Under the pieces are notes generated by a model. The model did not search any database, was not told the origin of the DNA, and worked only from the letters and a program-made list of their open reading frames with translations. DNA of 64,000 nt from Yamagishiella unicocca (lineage: Eukaryota; Chlorophyta; Chlorophyceae; Chlamydomonadales; Volvocaceae). The position numbers and the translations under genes are program-made. Location of the stretch: NCBI GenBank assembly GCA_003116995.1, contig BDSL01000017.1:434001-498000 (forward strand). Reading direction: 5' to 3'. This document shows, piece after piece, positions 23,601 through 31,644 of this stretch (position 1 is its first letter; every line of letters begins with the position of its first letter).

Positions 23601-26600
23601 TACACGGTTTTTATGCCACCCCCCTGCCGTTGTCGGCCGTGGATTCGCGGATTCTCTTATCAACCCCCCTGTGCCGTACCTTCTCGTGCTTGATGACGAG
23701 GGTACCCTGCTTCATCTTGGCGGCGTCCAGAATGTCGTTTATGAGCTGCAGCAGCCGCTTGCCGGACAGCTTGACAGTGGAGATGGTCTTGACGGCCTTC
23801 TCGGGGAGAGACCCACAGGCGCCGGCCATCAGGGACTCACTGGGGGGGCCCGGGGGGTTACAACAAAAGAACCGGGAACCGGGGGGCCCCGGGGGGGGGG
23901 GGGAAGAGGGGAGGGTTGGGGGGGTTACAGAAAAGAACCGTTGACTCGACATGGGAGTTGTCGTGGGCGCATTGTAGTGGGTTGGGGGGTGGGCATGAAA
24001 AACGAGGGTTGTGGGGCGAGGGCCCGGGGTTGGCACAAAGACTGGGGAGGGCCCGGGGGTGGCACAAAGACTGGGGAGGGCCCGGGGGTGGCACAAAGAC
24101 TGGGGAGGGCCCGGGGGTGGCACAACAAAGACTGGGGAGACTGGCCCGGGGGTGGCACAAGACTGGGAGGGCCCGGGGTGGCAGACTGGGAGGGCCCGGG
24201 GGTGGCACAAAGACTGGGGAGGGCCCGGGGGTGGCACAAAGACTGGGGAGGGCCCGGGGAGGGCCCGGGGTGGCACAAAGACTGGGGAGGGCCCGGGGGT
24301 GGCACAAAGACTGGGGAGGGCCCGGGGGTGGCACAAAGACTGGGGAGGCCCGGGGTGGCACAAAGACTGGGAGGGCCCGGGGTGGCACAAAGACAAAGAC
24401 TGGGGAGGGCCCGGGGTGGCACAAAGACTGGGAGGGCCCGGGGGTGGCACAAAGACTGGGGAGGGCCGGGGTGGCACAAAGACTGGGGAGGGCCCGGGGG
24501 TGGCACAAAGACTGGGGAGGGCCCGGGGGTGGCACAAAGACTGGGGAGGGCCCGGGGGTGGCACAAAGACTGGGGAGGGCCCGGGGGTGGCACAAAGACT
24601 GGGGAGGGCCCGGGGGTGGCACAAAGACTGGGGAGGGCCCGGGGGTGGCACAAAGACTGGGGAGGGCCGGGGGGGGGGGGGGCCGGGGGTGGCACAAAGA
24701 CTGGGGAGGGCCCGGGGGTGGCACAAAGACTGGGAGGGCCCGGGGGTGGCACAAAGACTGGGGAGGGCCCGGGGGTGGCACAAAGACTGGGGAGGGCCCG
24801 GGGGTGGCACAAAGACTGGGGAGGGCCCGGGGGTGGCACAAAGACTGGGGAGGGCCCGGGGGTGGCACAAAGACTGGGGAGGGCCCGGGGGTGGCACAAA
24901 GACTGGGGAGGGCCGGGGGTGGCACAAAGACTGGGGAGGGCCCGGGGGTGGCACAAAGACTGGGGAGGGCCCGGGGGTGGCACAAAGACTGGGGAGGGCC
25001 CGGGGGTGGCACAAAGACTGGGGAGGGCCCGGGGGTGGCACAAAGACTGGTTACACGACATAGTTATAATAGCTGGCGCGTTGTCTTCGGTCCGGAGGGG
25101 GGGAGGGGGGGGGGGACGCGGAGGGTTTGGGCGAAGGGCCGGGGGGGAGGAGAGGGGAGGGCCCAGGGTGTGTGTGGCATTAGGACCCGGTTACACGACA
25201 GCTGGCGCATGGTCTAAGTTTTGTCGTGGAGGTGACGTGCAGCTGACGGTACAACCGGACACACTGCTGCTTTGGAGGGGAAGGTTCGTCGCCTGGGTGT
25301 AGTCCCCCCCTGGAGGCCGTCCCAGGCATGTCGGGACAAAGGGCGCCATCCCTCCCTTCCTCCCTCCCTCCCTCCCTCGTTCCCCCGCCCCCTCCTCCAT
25401 CTCCTACGTCGTGTAACCCGGTGTCCTCATCGACCCCCCTCCGGGCCCGGCTATATATGCACCAGCTACACTTCCCATGTCGAGTAACCGGTTCGAGTAA
25501 CCCCCCCCTGGCCCACAGAATTGGTGTCCGACGACCATGCGCCAACTATCCTGTCCCGTTGCGTAAAACGGTTTTTATACACCCCCTGGCCCCGGGTCCC
25601 TCCCCCCCTTGGCCCCGGGGTCCGAGCTGCTCCCTCCCTAGAGCGCACCTCAGGCCGATGATGCCGTTCAGCGGGGTCCGCAGCTCGTGACTCATGGCAG
25701 ACAGGAAGTCGTCCTTGCGCTCGATGGCCTGGGGGGCCGGGAGGGGGGAGGGAGGGGGGGGGGTTGGGTTTGACATGAAACCCGTTGGTCGGCACGTCAA
25801 GAGACAAGTGAGACGAAGGGGAGGTTGGGACGAAACCCGTTGGTCGGCACGTACGGAACAAGGAAACCCCCCCCCCCGGGAAGAGGTAGGGGGGCAGGGT
25901 GAGGAAAACCCGTGGACTAGGAAGCCGGGTAGGAAACCGTTTGGTGCACATGTAATAGGCGAGGGGAGGGCGGGACGCGAAGAGAGAAGGCACGGCACGT
26001 CAACAGGGTGAGGACGTTTTAACCCAAGACCGACTGGCACGGTGGCTAGGGCAGATGAGTCCCGGCCGCTTCTGTCCCTAATCACCGCATCACCGGTGCA
26101 GCCCTCATCGCGTCTTCCAAGTCAGGGTTTCGTGCTTGCTCCGTCGGCCCCTCCCCTCCCCCTCCTCTCCCCCCCATCTCCCTCCTTCCCAACCTCATTG
26201 CCAGGACCTAACTCCACCCCCGACTTCGCCCCTATGGTCGGTTCCCCGACTCCACCGCTACGCCCACGCGTCCCCGACGTTTTTAGCGCCCTCGGTTTGT
26301 CGGCCGTGGATTCGCGGATTTTTCTTCTCAAACCCCCCCACCGTTGACAGCTGCTGGATGGTGGCCAGGCGGTTCGCCTCCTCGATAGCGCGGACCGCGA
26401 ACTCGCGCCTCTGCGCAATGGTGAAGAAATTGGCTTCCATGAGGCTCGAACTGTAGACCATCTTGGTGAGCCAATCCAGCGCCGCCCACAGCGGCTCCGA
26501 GATCTCCAGCGACAGCGCGCCGTCGATGGCGGCAAAGTAGACAAAGGGAAACAGGTTCCAGGTGGTCTGCGGGATCGTACGACACCGTACGACAGGGGGA

Positions 26601-29600
26601 GGCGGGAGGCGACGGAAGAGGGCGGTGGGTCGGCCGGCGTGGGGCGTAGGGAAGGAGCCCCCCCAAGACCCGACGTGGCACATACTCCTGCATCCGACTA
26701 GTTCCCGGGCTCCCCCGTCGGCGGCAACTTAACCTCCAAAGCCCTGGAATCAAACCCCTAAAGCCCTGGAATCCAACCCCTGAAGCCCCTGTAAGCCAAA
26801 CCCCTGAAGCCTTGTAAGCCGAAACCCTAAAGCCCCTGTAAGGCAAACCCCTAAAGCCCTGATCCACGATTAGCCTCCGCGGAATCCAACCCACAATGGA
26901 GAAGAGGCGGATGAACTTTATCGCCCGCTTGGAGGTGGGGTCCATCGTCTCGTCCACAGCAGACGACACCATGCGCCACATGTGTACGAGGATCGACGGG
27001 AACGGCACGCACGACATGACGTACCAGTAGACTGCCGTACGAGTACGACGTGCACGTTCCGGGGGCAGGGAGGGCCGCGTGGGCGCGGGGGAGGAGAGGG
27101 TGGGTGGGTGGGGTGGGGGGGGGGGAGGCCAGGGAAGAAGGGAATGGGGGGGAGGCAGGTACGGCAAGAGCAAAGATCTAAATATAGATCGGTGGTGGGG
27201 GAGGGGCTCTTGGCGTCACGATGCCCTAAGCAAAGGGGCATAAGGCCTTCTTAGGTCCGGTCCCCTCCACGTCACCCTAACTTGGGAGCTGTCCCCACAC
27301 CGCCTGATTTGGCCTGCCAGGCGGCCCTCCCTGGAGGTGGCCCTCCCTGGAGGCAATCCTCCCTGGAGGCGGCCCTCCCTTCGGCCCACCCTGGGGGCGG
27401 CCCTTCCTGGAGGCCGCCCTCCCTTCGGCCCTCCCTGGAGGGCCCCCTCCCTTCGGCCCTCCCTGGAGGCGGCCCTCCCTTCGGCCCTCCCTGGAGGCGG
27501 CCCTCCCCTCGGCCCTCCCTGGAGGCGGCCCTCCCTTTGGCCCTCCCTAGAGGCGGCCCTCCCTTCGGTCCTCCCTGGAGGCGGCCCTTGCAACGGAAAC
27601 CCTGGATCCGGATCCCCACGAGTTAACACCCCGTGTTCAACTCCTCCCTTCAGCTCCCCTCAGCTCCTCTCCCCCCGGGCCCTATGTCGTGTAACCGGGT
27701 TTTCTCCCCTCCCCGCCTCCCCCCGGGGCCCACCCTTATGCGGCCATGAGATCCAGGGTACTGTGCCCAAGCCGCCTGCCGCCAACATGAACACCTGTAC
27801 CGCCATCCAGGGCGAGGGGGGGGGAAGGGGAGGCGACAGTGGGGGCGGGGAGTCGGGACGGCGGGGGTGCAGCAGAATGTACACGATAACAGCCACCAAG
27901 GCGTTACGAGGCCGCCACTCGGAGGCAACCACCTCACTGGCATCGAACCCGGGTCAAACAACCGAAACGGGGGGGGGGAGGGTGCAGAAAGGAACCGGTT
28001 ACTGGACCGGTTAACCGAAAAAGGGGGGGAAGACGACCCGGAGAACGGGGGGGGCCAAACGCGACACAGCATGTCTTTAGTGTCCCCCTTTGACCGTAAC
28101 ACATCTCCGTCCGCCGTAGGGCCCCGAGCCCCCCCTTTCCTATATGGTCGCTGCCCCCCACGGAGGGTTCCTGTCCATCCCCCCCTGGAGTCCTCACCTT
28201 CACCACGACGATCACCCCCCCTGGACTCCTCACATTTACCATGAAATCACCCTCCTGGAGTCCGAAGTCCATGCAGCAGCTACACTTCCCATGTCGGGTA
28301 ACCCGTTCGTTTCTGTACCCCTCCCCCCTGGAGTCCTCACGTTTAGCATGATGACCCACACCCTCATCCGCGGGGTATAGTCGGAGATCTGGCAGAGGAT
28401 GTAGATGATGGCTGGAGCCGTGAAGCAGTACAGCAACCAGCGCTGGGGGATGTAGCTGCGGGGGAGAAACAGCGGGGAGGGGGAGGCGGGGGGGCATGAG
28501 AGGAAGACCCGCGGGTCGGCGCTGAATATGATAGGAAACCCCGTGGGTCGGCAGTACTGGATAAAGCGGAGTGGTGAACTTCAAAGGAAAACCCCGAGCG
28601 GGAGGCGGGGGGGGGGCAGGGAGAAAGCAGGTCGTAGTTGGGAGGTTTTCCGGACTGGATGTGGAGAGACCGATCCCCCCGGGCTGTCCTAAACGGTCTT
28701 CTTTCTTTACACGTGTTTTCCTTGCACACACACACCCCCCCCGAGGCGGGAGAGACAGGGTGGCAGGGGCGGGGGGCAGGAGGGGGCCAAACCACACTGC
28801 CGGTGCGCATTGCCGCGTGGGACCTGGACTCCGCCGGTGCGCATCCCCCGCGGGGGCAGCAGGAACGCTGGGCCTGAAGCTCCGGGTACGGCTCTCCCCT
28901 GCAAGGTTCCTCTTCCCTCTTCTCCTTTCCCTCTTCCCCTTCCCCTCTGTCCCTTCCCCTCTGTCCCCTTCCCTCTGTCCCTTTCCCTCTTCCCCTTCCT
29001 CTCTTCCCCTTTCCCTCTGTCCCTTTCCCTCTTCCCCTTTCCCCTCTTCCCCTTTCCCTCTTCCCCTTTCTCTCTTCCCCTTTCCCTCTTCCCCCCACGC
29101 ACAGGCAGCTCGCCACGTCCGGCACAATCGGCGAGAAGCCGGTCCACAGCATCGAGTAGCTGGTGGCCGCCAGGATGTTGATGTAGCAGCTGACCATGTG
29201 CAGCTTGAGCTTGGAGCGGTTGGTCTCGAAGATGACCCTGCGGCGGCCGCAGCAGCAGCAACAGCGGCAGCAGCAGCAGCAGCGGAAATTTGTTTTCAGA
29301 GGTTCTCCGGGGTTTGGGGGATTCCGAGGAAGACCCGCGGATGCGAGGAAAACCGTTAAGAACAGACGTCTTCGAGATGCATGCTGGAGAACTTGGGTTT
29401 TTGGGGGGGTTGTCTTAAGGAGAAGCCTGCTGCTGCAGCAGGTGCCCTTGAAGTTCGGGTTGTGAACTTGGCTGAGGCGCGATTGGGGTCTTGGGGAAAT
29501 GAACCTTCCGTGGGGGTGGTGCGCTCGGGTGTTTGGGGTTGTTACAGGGTTTTCAGGGTGGGGGCCGGGGTGCTGAGAGCCCGGGGATATGCAAAAGGGG

Positions 29601-30087
29601 GGGAGGCCGTCAAGGCCGGCTCGAGGATGTATGATTGGAAGGTGCGGTGCGGAGGGCACCGGGCGGTGGGAAGGGGCGGGAGGGATAGTGGTTGGGCCGT
29701 TGGGTCGTGGAGGATCTTGCTAGTGCCGTTCACTCACTTCATGAGGGTGAGGATGAGGTTGGAGGAATAGCCCACCATGCACCATTGGTAGGAAATGATG
29801 AGGCTCTTGCTGGGGATGTAGTTATGGTCTCGTGGGGTGTAGGTGGCGTCAATAAGCGCGCAAGACAGCCATACAGCGGCGCAACTTAAAAGCAGCAGCA
29901 GCGTCTTGTAAGCCTCCTTCAAATGCTCGGCTGGAGGCTTGTTAAAGCTGGTCGGTGCGACCTGCGGCCCTAGCGTGTTAAACGGCCCCCTGCCATTGTA
30001 GACCTGTGCTGACTCTTGTCTTTCTGCACCGTCGTTTGTCAGCGTGAAACGCTCGCTGCGCGGCTGCTTGCCAGCGGAGGACGACAT
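11462..30087 (-). CDS. 2c-Cyclop: Two-component cyclase opsin: rhodopsin - histidine kinase - response regulator - guanylyl cyclase - SAM (32 exons)
   Basis: Exons (high-low): 30087-29738, 29237-29103, 28455-28362, 27794-27734, 27031-26895, 26566-26342, 25728-25649, 23839-23680, 22912-22784, 22355-22266, 22035-21958, 21643-21539, 21198-21101, 20849-20481, 20085-19983, 19537-19436, 19086-18988, 18846-18767, 18503-18470, 18158-18051, 17605-17484, 17009-16792, 16580-16487, 16115-16028, 15716-15660, 15097-14954, 14703-14509, 13816-13520, 13052-13002, 12536-12447, 12069-11966, 11621-11462; 4257 nt, 1418 aa. Residues 1-334: eight hydrophobic segments, helix [11 protein letters not shown], helix F WNLFPFVY, helix G LDWLTK (K294 = retinal lysine). 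335-580: kinase (H348 in MSHELRTP, N465, DTGVGIP, GGTGLGL). 704-832: receiver (DDD 716-718, D762, S792, K814). 844-1053: class III cyclase (FADVAGW, E922, C990). 1054-1284: coiled coil and Gly/Ser linker. About 1289-1355: SAM. Gly-rich tail. Known 2c-Cyclops are light-inhibited, ATP-dependent guanylyl cyclases. Cyclase substitutions are listed in the findings. Confidence 0.93.
11667..11753. repeat. CAG and ATCAAC repeats in the last intron of the cyclase-opsin gene
   Basis: A CAG run, then about six ATCAAC/ACATCA units, then a second CAG run, between the exons at 11621 and 11966. Not coding in the model. Confidence 0.75.
12905..12998. repeat. 17-bp minisatellite next to a splice donor
   Basis: Five copies of ccttccctcccttcctg, directly beside the donor of the short SAM exon (13002-13052) of the cyclase-opsin gene. 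Confidence 0.85.
13087..13145 (+). repeat. Intronic dispersed repeat, member 1
   Basis: Member of a short interspersed family seen here about ten times. Core features are gaggaagacccgtgga, then an A-rich run, then accgttta, then gaacagacgttttgaga. Other members: 14835 (+), 22948 (+), 23031 (+), 23113 (+, partial), 29320 (+), and 14333, 15556, 20393 and 57177 in reverse. All lie inside introns of the cyclase-opsin or NUFIP1-like genes. Confidence 0.75.
14333..14396 (-). repeat. Intronic dispersed repeat, member 2 (reverse)
   Basis: Same family in reverse orientation: ctccagcatgcatctc, then caaacggttttt, then catccacgggtttccctc. Confidence 0.75.
15556..15641 (-). repeat. Intronic dispersed repeat, member 3 (reverse)
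   Basis: Nearly identical to the 14333 copy, including the flank ttcggctttcgtatcccc just upstream, so the two may stem from a recent intron-to-intron duplication. Confidence 0.75.
17282..17345. repeat. cccag pentanucleotide array in an intron
   Basis: Repeated cccag/cccagc units within the intron between the cyclase-opsin exons at 17009 and 17484. Confidence 0.75.
18196..18325. repeat. Imperfect ACACACAA(A/G) array in an intron
   Basis: Alternating cacacaaaccgta and cacacaagtggcg units between the exons at 18158 and 18470. Confidence 0.75.
20393..20450 (-). repeat. Intronic dispersed repeat, member 4 (reverse)
   Basis: Same family as 13087, reverse orientation: gttcaaaacgtctgttct, then gaacgttttttcgggc, then atccacgggtcttcc. 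Confidence 0.75.
22948..23135 (+). repeat. Three tandem copies of the intronic dispersed repeat
   Basis: Two full copies (from 22948 and 23031) and a truncated one (from 23113), about 82 bases apart, each beginning gtttcgaggaagacccgtgg. In the intron between exons 8 and 9 of the cyclase-opsin gene. Confidence 0.85.
23232..23398. repeat. 11-bp minisatellite (catatggatcg)n
   Basis: About 14 copies of catatggatcg with point variants, in the same intron. Because 11 is not a multiple of three, every frame is open, which gives spurious proteins of period 11. Confidence 0.9.
24017..25050. repeat. Large 29-bp minisatellite inside an intron
   Basis: About 35 copies of a 29-base unit starting gcccgggggtggcacaaag and ending in actggggagg, with some units shortened by one to three bases. 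It fills most of the intron between exons 7 and 8 of the cyclase-opsin gene. The long collagen-like frames on both strands (up to 778 codons) are products of this array. Confidence 0.95.
26735..26862. repeat. Imperfect repeat with aagccc(c)tg core in an intron
   Basis: About six units built on ccctaaagccctggaatc / cctgaagcccctgtaagcc, between cyclase-opsin exons 5 and 6. Confidence 0.7.
27318..27592. repeat. 28-bp minisatellite in an intron
   Basis: Units of ccctccctggaggcgg followed by ccctcccttcgg, roughly eight to nine copies, between cyclase-opsin exons 4 and 5. Confidence 0.85.
28904..29096. repeat. Long polypyrimidine tract abutting a splice donor
   Basis: About 190 bases of cttcccctttccctctgtcc type units. 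On the coding (reverse) strand it is a GA-rich tract starting immediately after the donor of cyclase-opsin exon 2. Confidence 0.85.
29320..29396 (+). repeat. Intronic dispersed repeat, longest member
   Basis: Fullest copy of the family: gaggaagacccgcggatgcg, accgttaagaacagacgtc, then gagatgcatgctggagaact. It lies in the first intron of the cyclase-opsin gene. Confidence 0.8.
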
Positions 30088-30842
30088 TCGCAATGTAACT
30101 GGAAATGACTGAGGCGCAATCAGAGATTATTGTGCCGGTGTACTGAATTACAAAATCATAATATCCGTAGAGCTAAATTGATTACAGAAGGTTACGGCAG
30201 GCTTGAGCTAGTTGATGACTGAAGAAAGGTGATCCTTCAGCAGCCCGCTAAATTTGAGCAACGCTTTCCATTGCGTTGGCGAAATTGCATGAGAAGGGTG
30301 CAGACCCAGACAACTGGTCGATGTGTGAAGCGGATTCACATGATCCGTTCCTGCTGTACCGTACGGTCGTGTACGATAGCAGCCTGAGACGAGTGAGCAG
30401 CGAACAAAGCTATTTCGTTCAATGTAGCCAGCGCACTGTGATCGTTTTCGTATAACCCTTATCCTCATTGTCATACAACAAGAATGAGGTACTAATGCCC
30501 TGTTTGTTTCCACGATATGAAACAATTCCTACCAAATCATAAACATGTTGCAGTGTAGGCAAGCCCGAGCGAGCCCAGGGCAAAACGGGTGGCCCACACC
30601 GAGATTTCATCGTACGCGAAGCCAGCGCATGCAGCCGGCAGATGTTCATGTCGCGCACTGCATTACAGAGAGACAGACATGCTCTCTTCCTAATGAATTC
30701 ACGAACCTGCCCCCCTCACGGCCGCTCTCGCATCCCTACGCCCCTGCACGGCGTGTGTACGGCATCCCGTTTGCTCGACCCAGGGACCGCCGTGGACCAG
30801 TGGTTGCTGCAGGCTCAGGCTCTTAACCCTCCTCCCCATTCC

Positions 30843-30847
30843 TTACA
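30843..30847 (-). terminator. Reverse-strand TGTAA, candidate poly(A) signal of the BAP31-like gene
   Basis: First TTACA (TGTAA on the reverse strand) seen below the stop at 31645; implies a 3' untranslated region of about 800 nt. Confidence 0.45.
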
Positions 30848-31078
30848 AGCCGTAACCTCCACGTGGCTTGCCGTACTTTGTGTTCGCGGGAACTGAACCG
30901 CAAGAAGCCCCCGGACAACATCGCTGTGGGGGGCGGGGGCGCGTGCTGCCGTTCTGTGCATTGCCGTACTGCGTGCGCGTAAAATTGCAAATGGCGACAC
31001 GCGAAACCGCCCAGCCCTCCGCGTATTGGGCACGATTTGTAGCAGGGCACGCGTGGCCAACCCACTGTGTTTTAAGTA

Positions 31079-31170
31079 TGCTGAGCTGAGCCGCGAAGGA
31101 GACTGAGCGCGATGAGACCAAGGAATCCGGAGGCAGGGCGAGGCGCCAATAGTTACCGAAGGAAGCCCAG
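31079..31170 (+). repeat. Dispersed repeat, copy A
   Basis: Starts gctgagctgagccgcgaag and contains gaccaaggaatccgga and gcgccaatagttaccgaa. A second copy, about 90% similar by eye, lies at 59291-59381. Their reverse-strand frames both give a VWASFGNYWR-like peptide, so they may be remnants of one mobile element. Confidence 0.75.
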
Positions 31171-31644
31171 AGGAACCCACTGTGTGTGTGGGAATGTACG
31201 ACCGCGCCTCTGTAACAACGGCAATAACGACTAACAACTAAACGACCACGTGCCCCAAGCGCATCCATTTGGGTCACCACACCTCAGCACTGCGGCAGTA
31301 GCAGGAGCAGCTGTCGGTGTGGTCCCTTCCCGCCAGCAGCTAGCTGCAACTACAGCACTGAACACGCACAGCAACAGCGCCGCCGAGCACCCAGCACGTG
31401 GATCAGACCTCGCAGTGCAACCAACACTCACTCAAGAGGGGCCAGCAGCACAAGTTGGCAGCCGCAGACACCCTCCCGCCCAGCCTCAGCACCACGGCAG
31501 AGCAGACTTCACGGTGACCCTCCCCGGTGACATTTCCTGGTGACATCTCGCCACCCCTGCCGGCAGCAGCAGACCCCCTCCCTCCTGCCTCAGCACCCTA
31601 CCCCCGGCCCCGTGCCCCAGGCCCCGTGCCTCAGACCCCTTGCC

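Larger units (their letters stand above)
30088..31644. other. Flank between the cyclase-opsin and BAP31-like genes
   Basis: Both neighbours run leftward, so this holds the 3' untranslated region of the BAP31-like gene and the promoter of the cyclase-opsin gene. A dispersed repeat lies at 31079-31170. No other gene is supported. Confidence 0.5.

Noticed and set aside
22966..25302. 778-codon plus-strand ORF (and reverse-strand ORFs of 350-476 codons) resembling a collagen-like protein
   Set aside because: They are translations of the 29-bp minisatellite and flanking intron of the cyclase-opsin gene; all frames are open because 29 is not a multiple of three.
26342..30087. Channelrhodopsin
   Set aside because: The helices fit a microbial-type opsin but are fused to kinase, receiver and cyclase, and I see no channelrhodopsin-type glutamate pattern; a cyclase opsin fits better.
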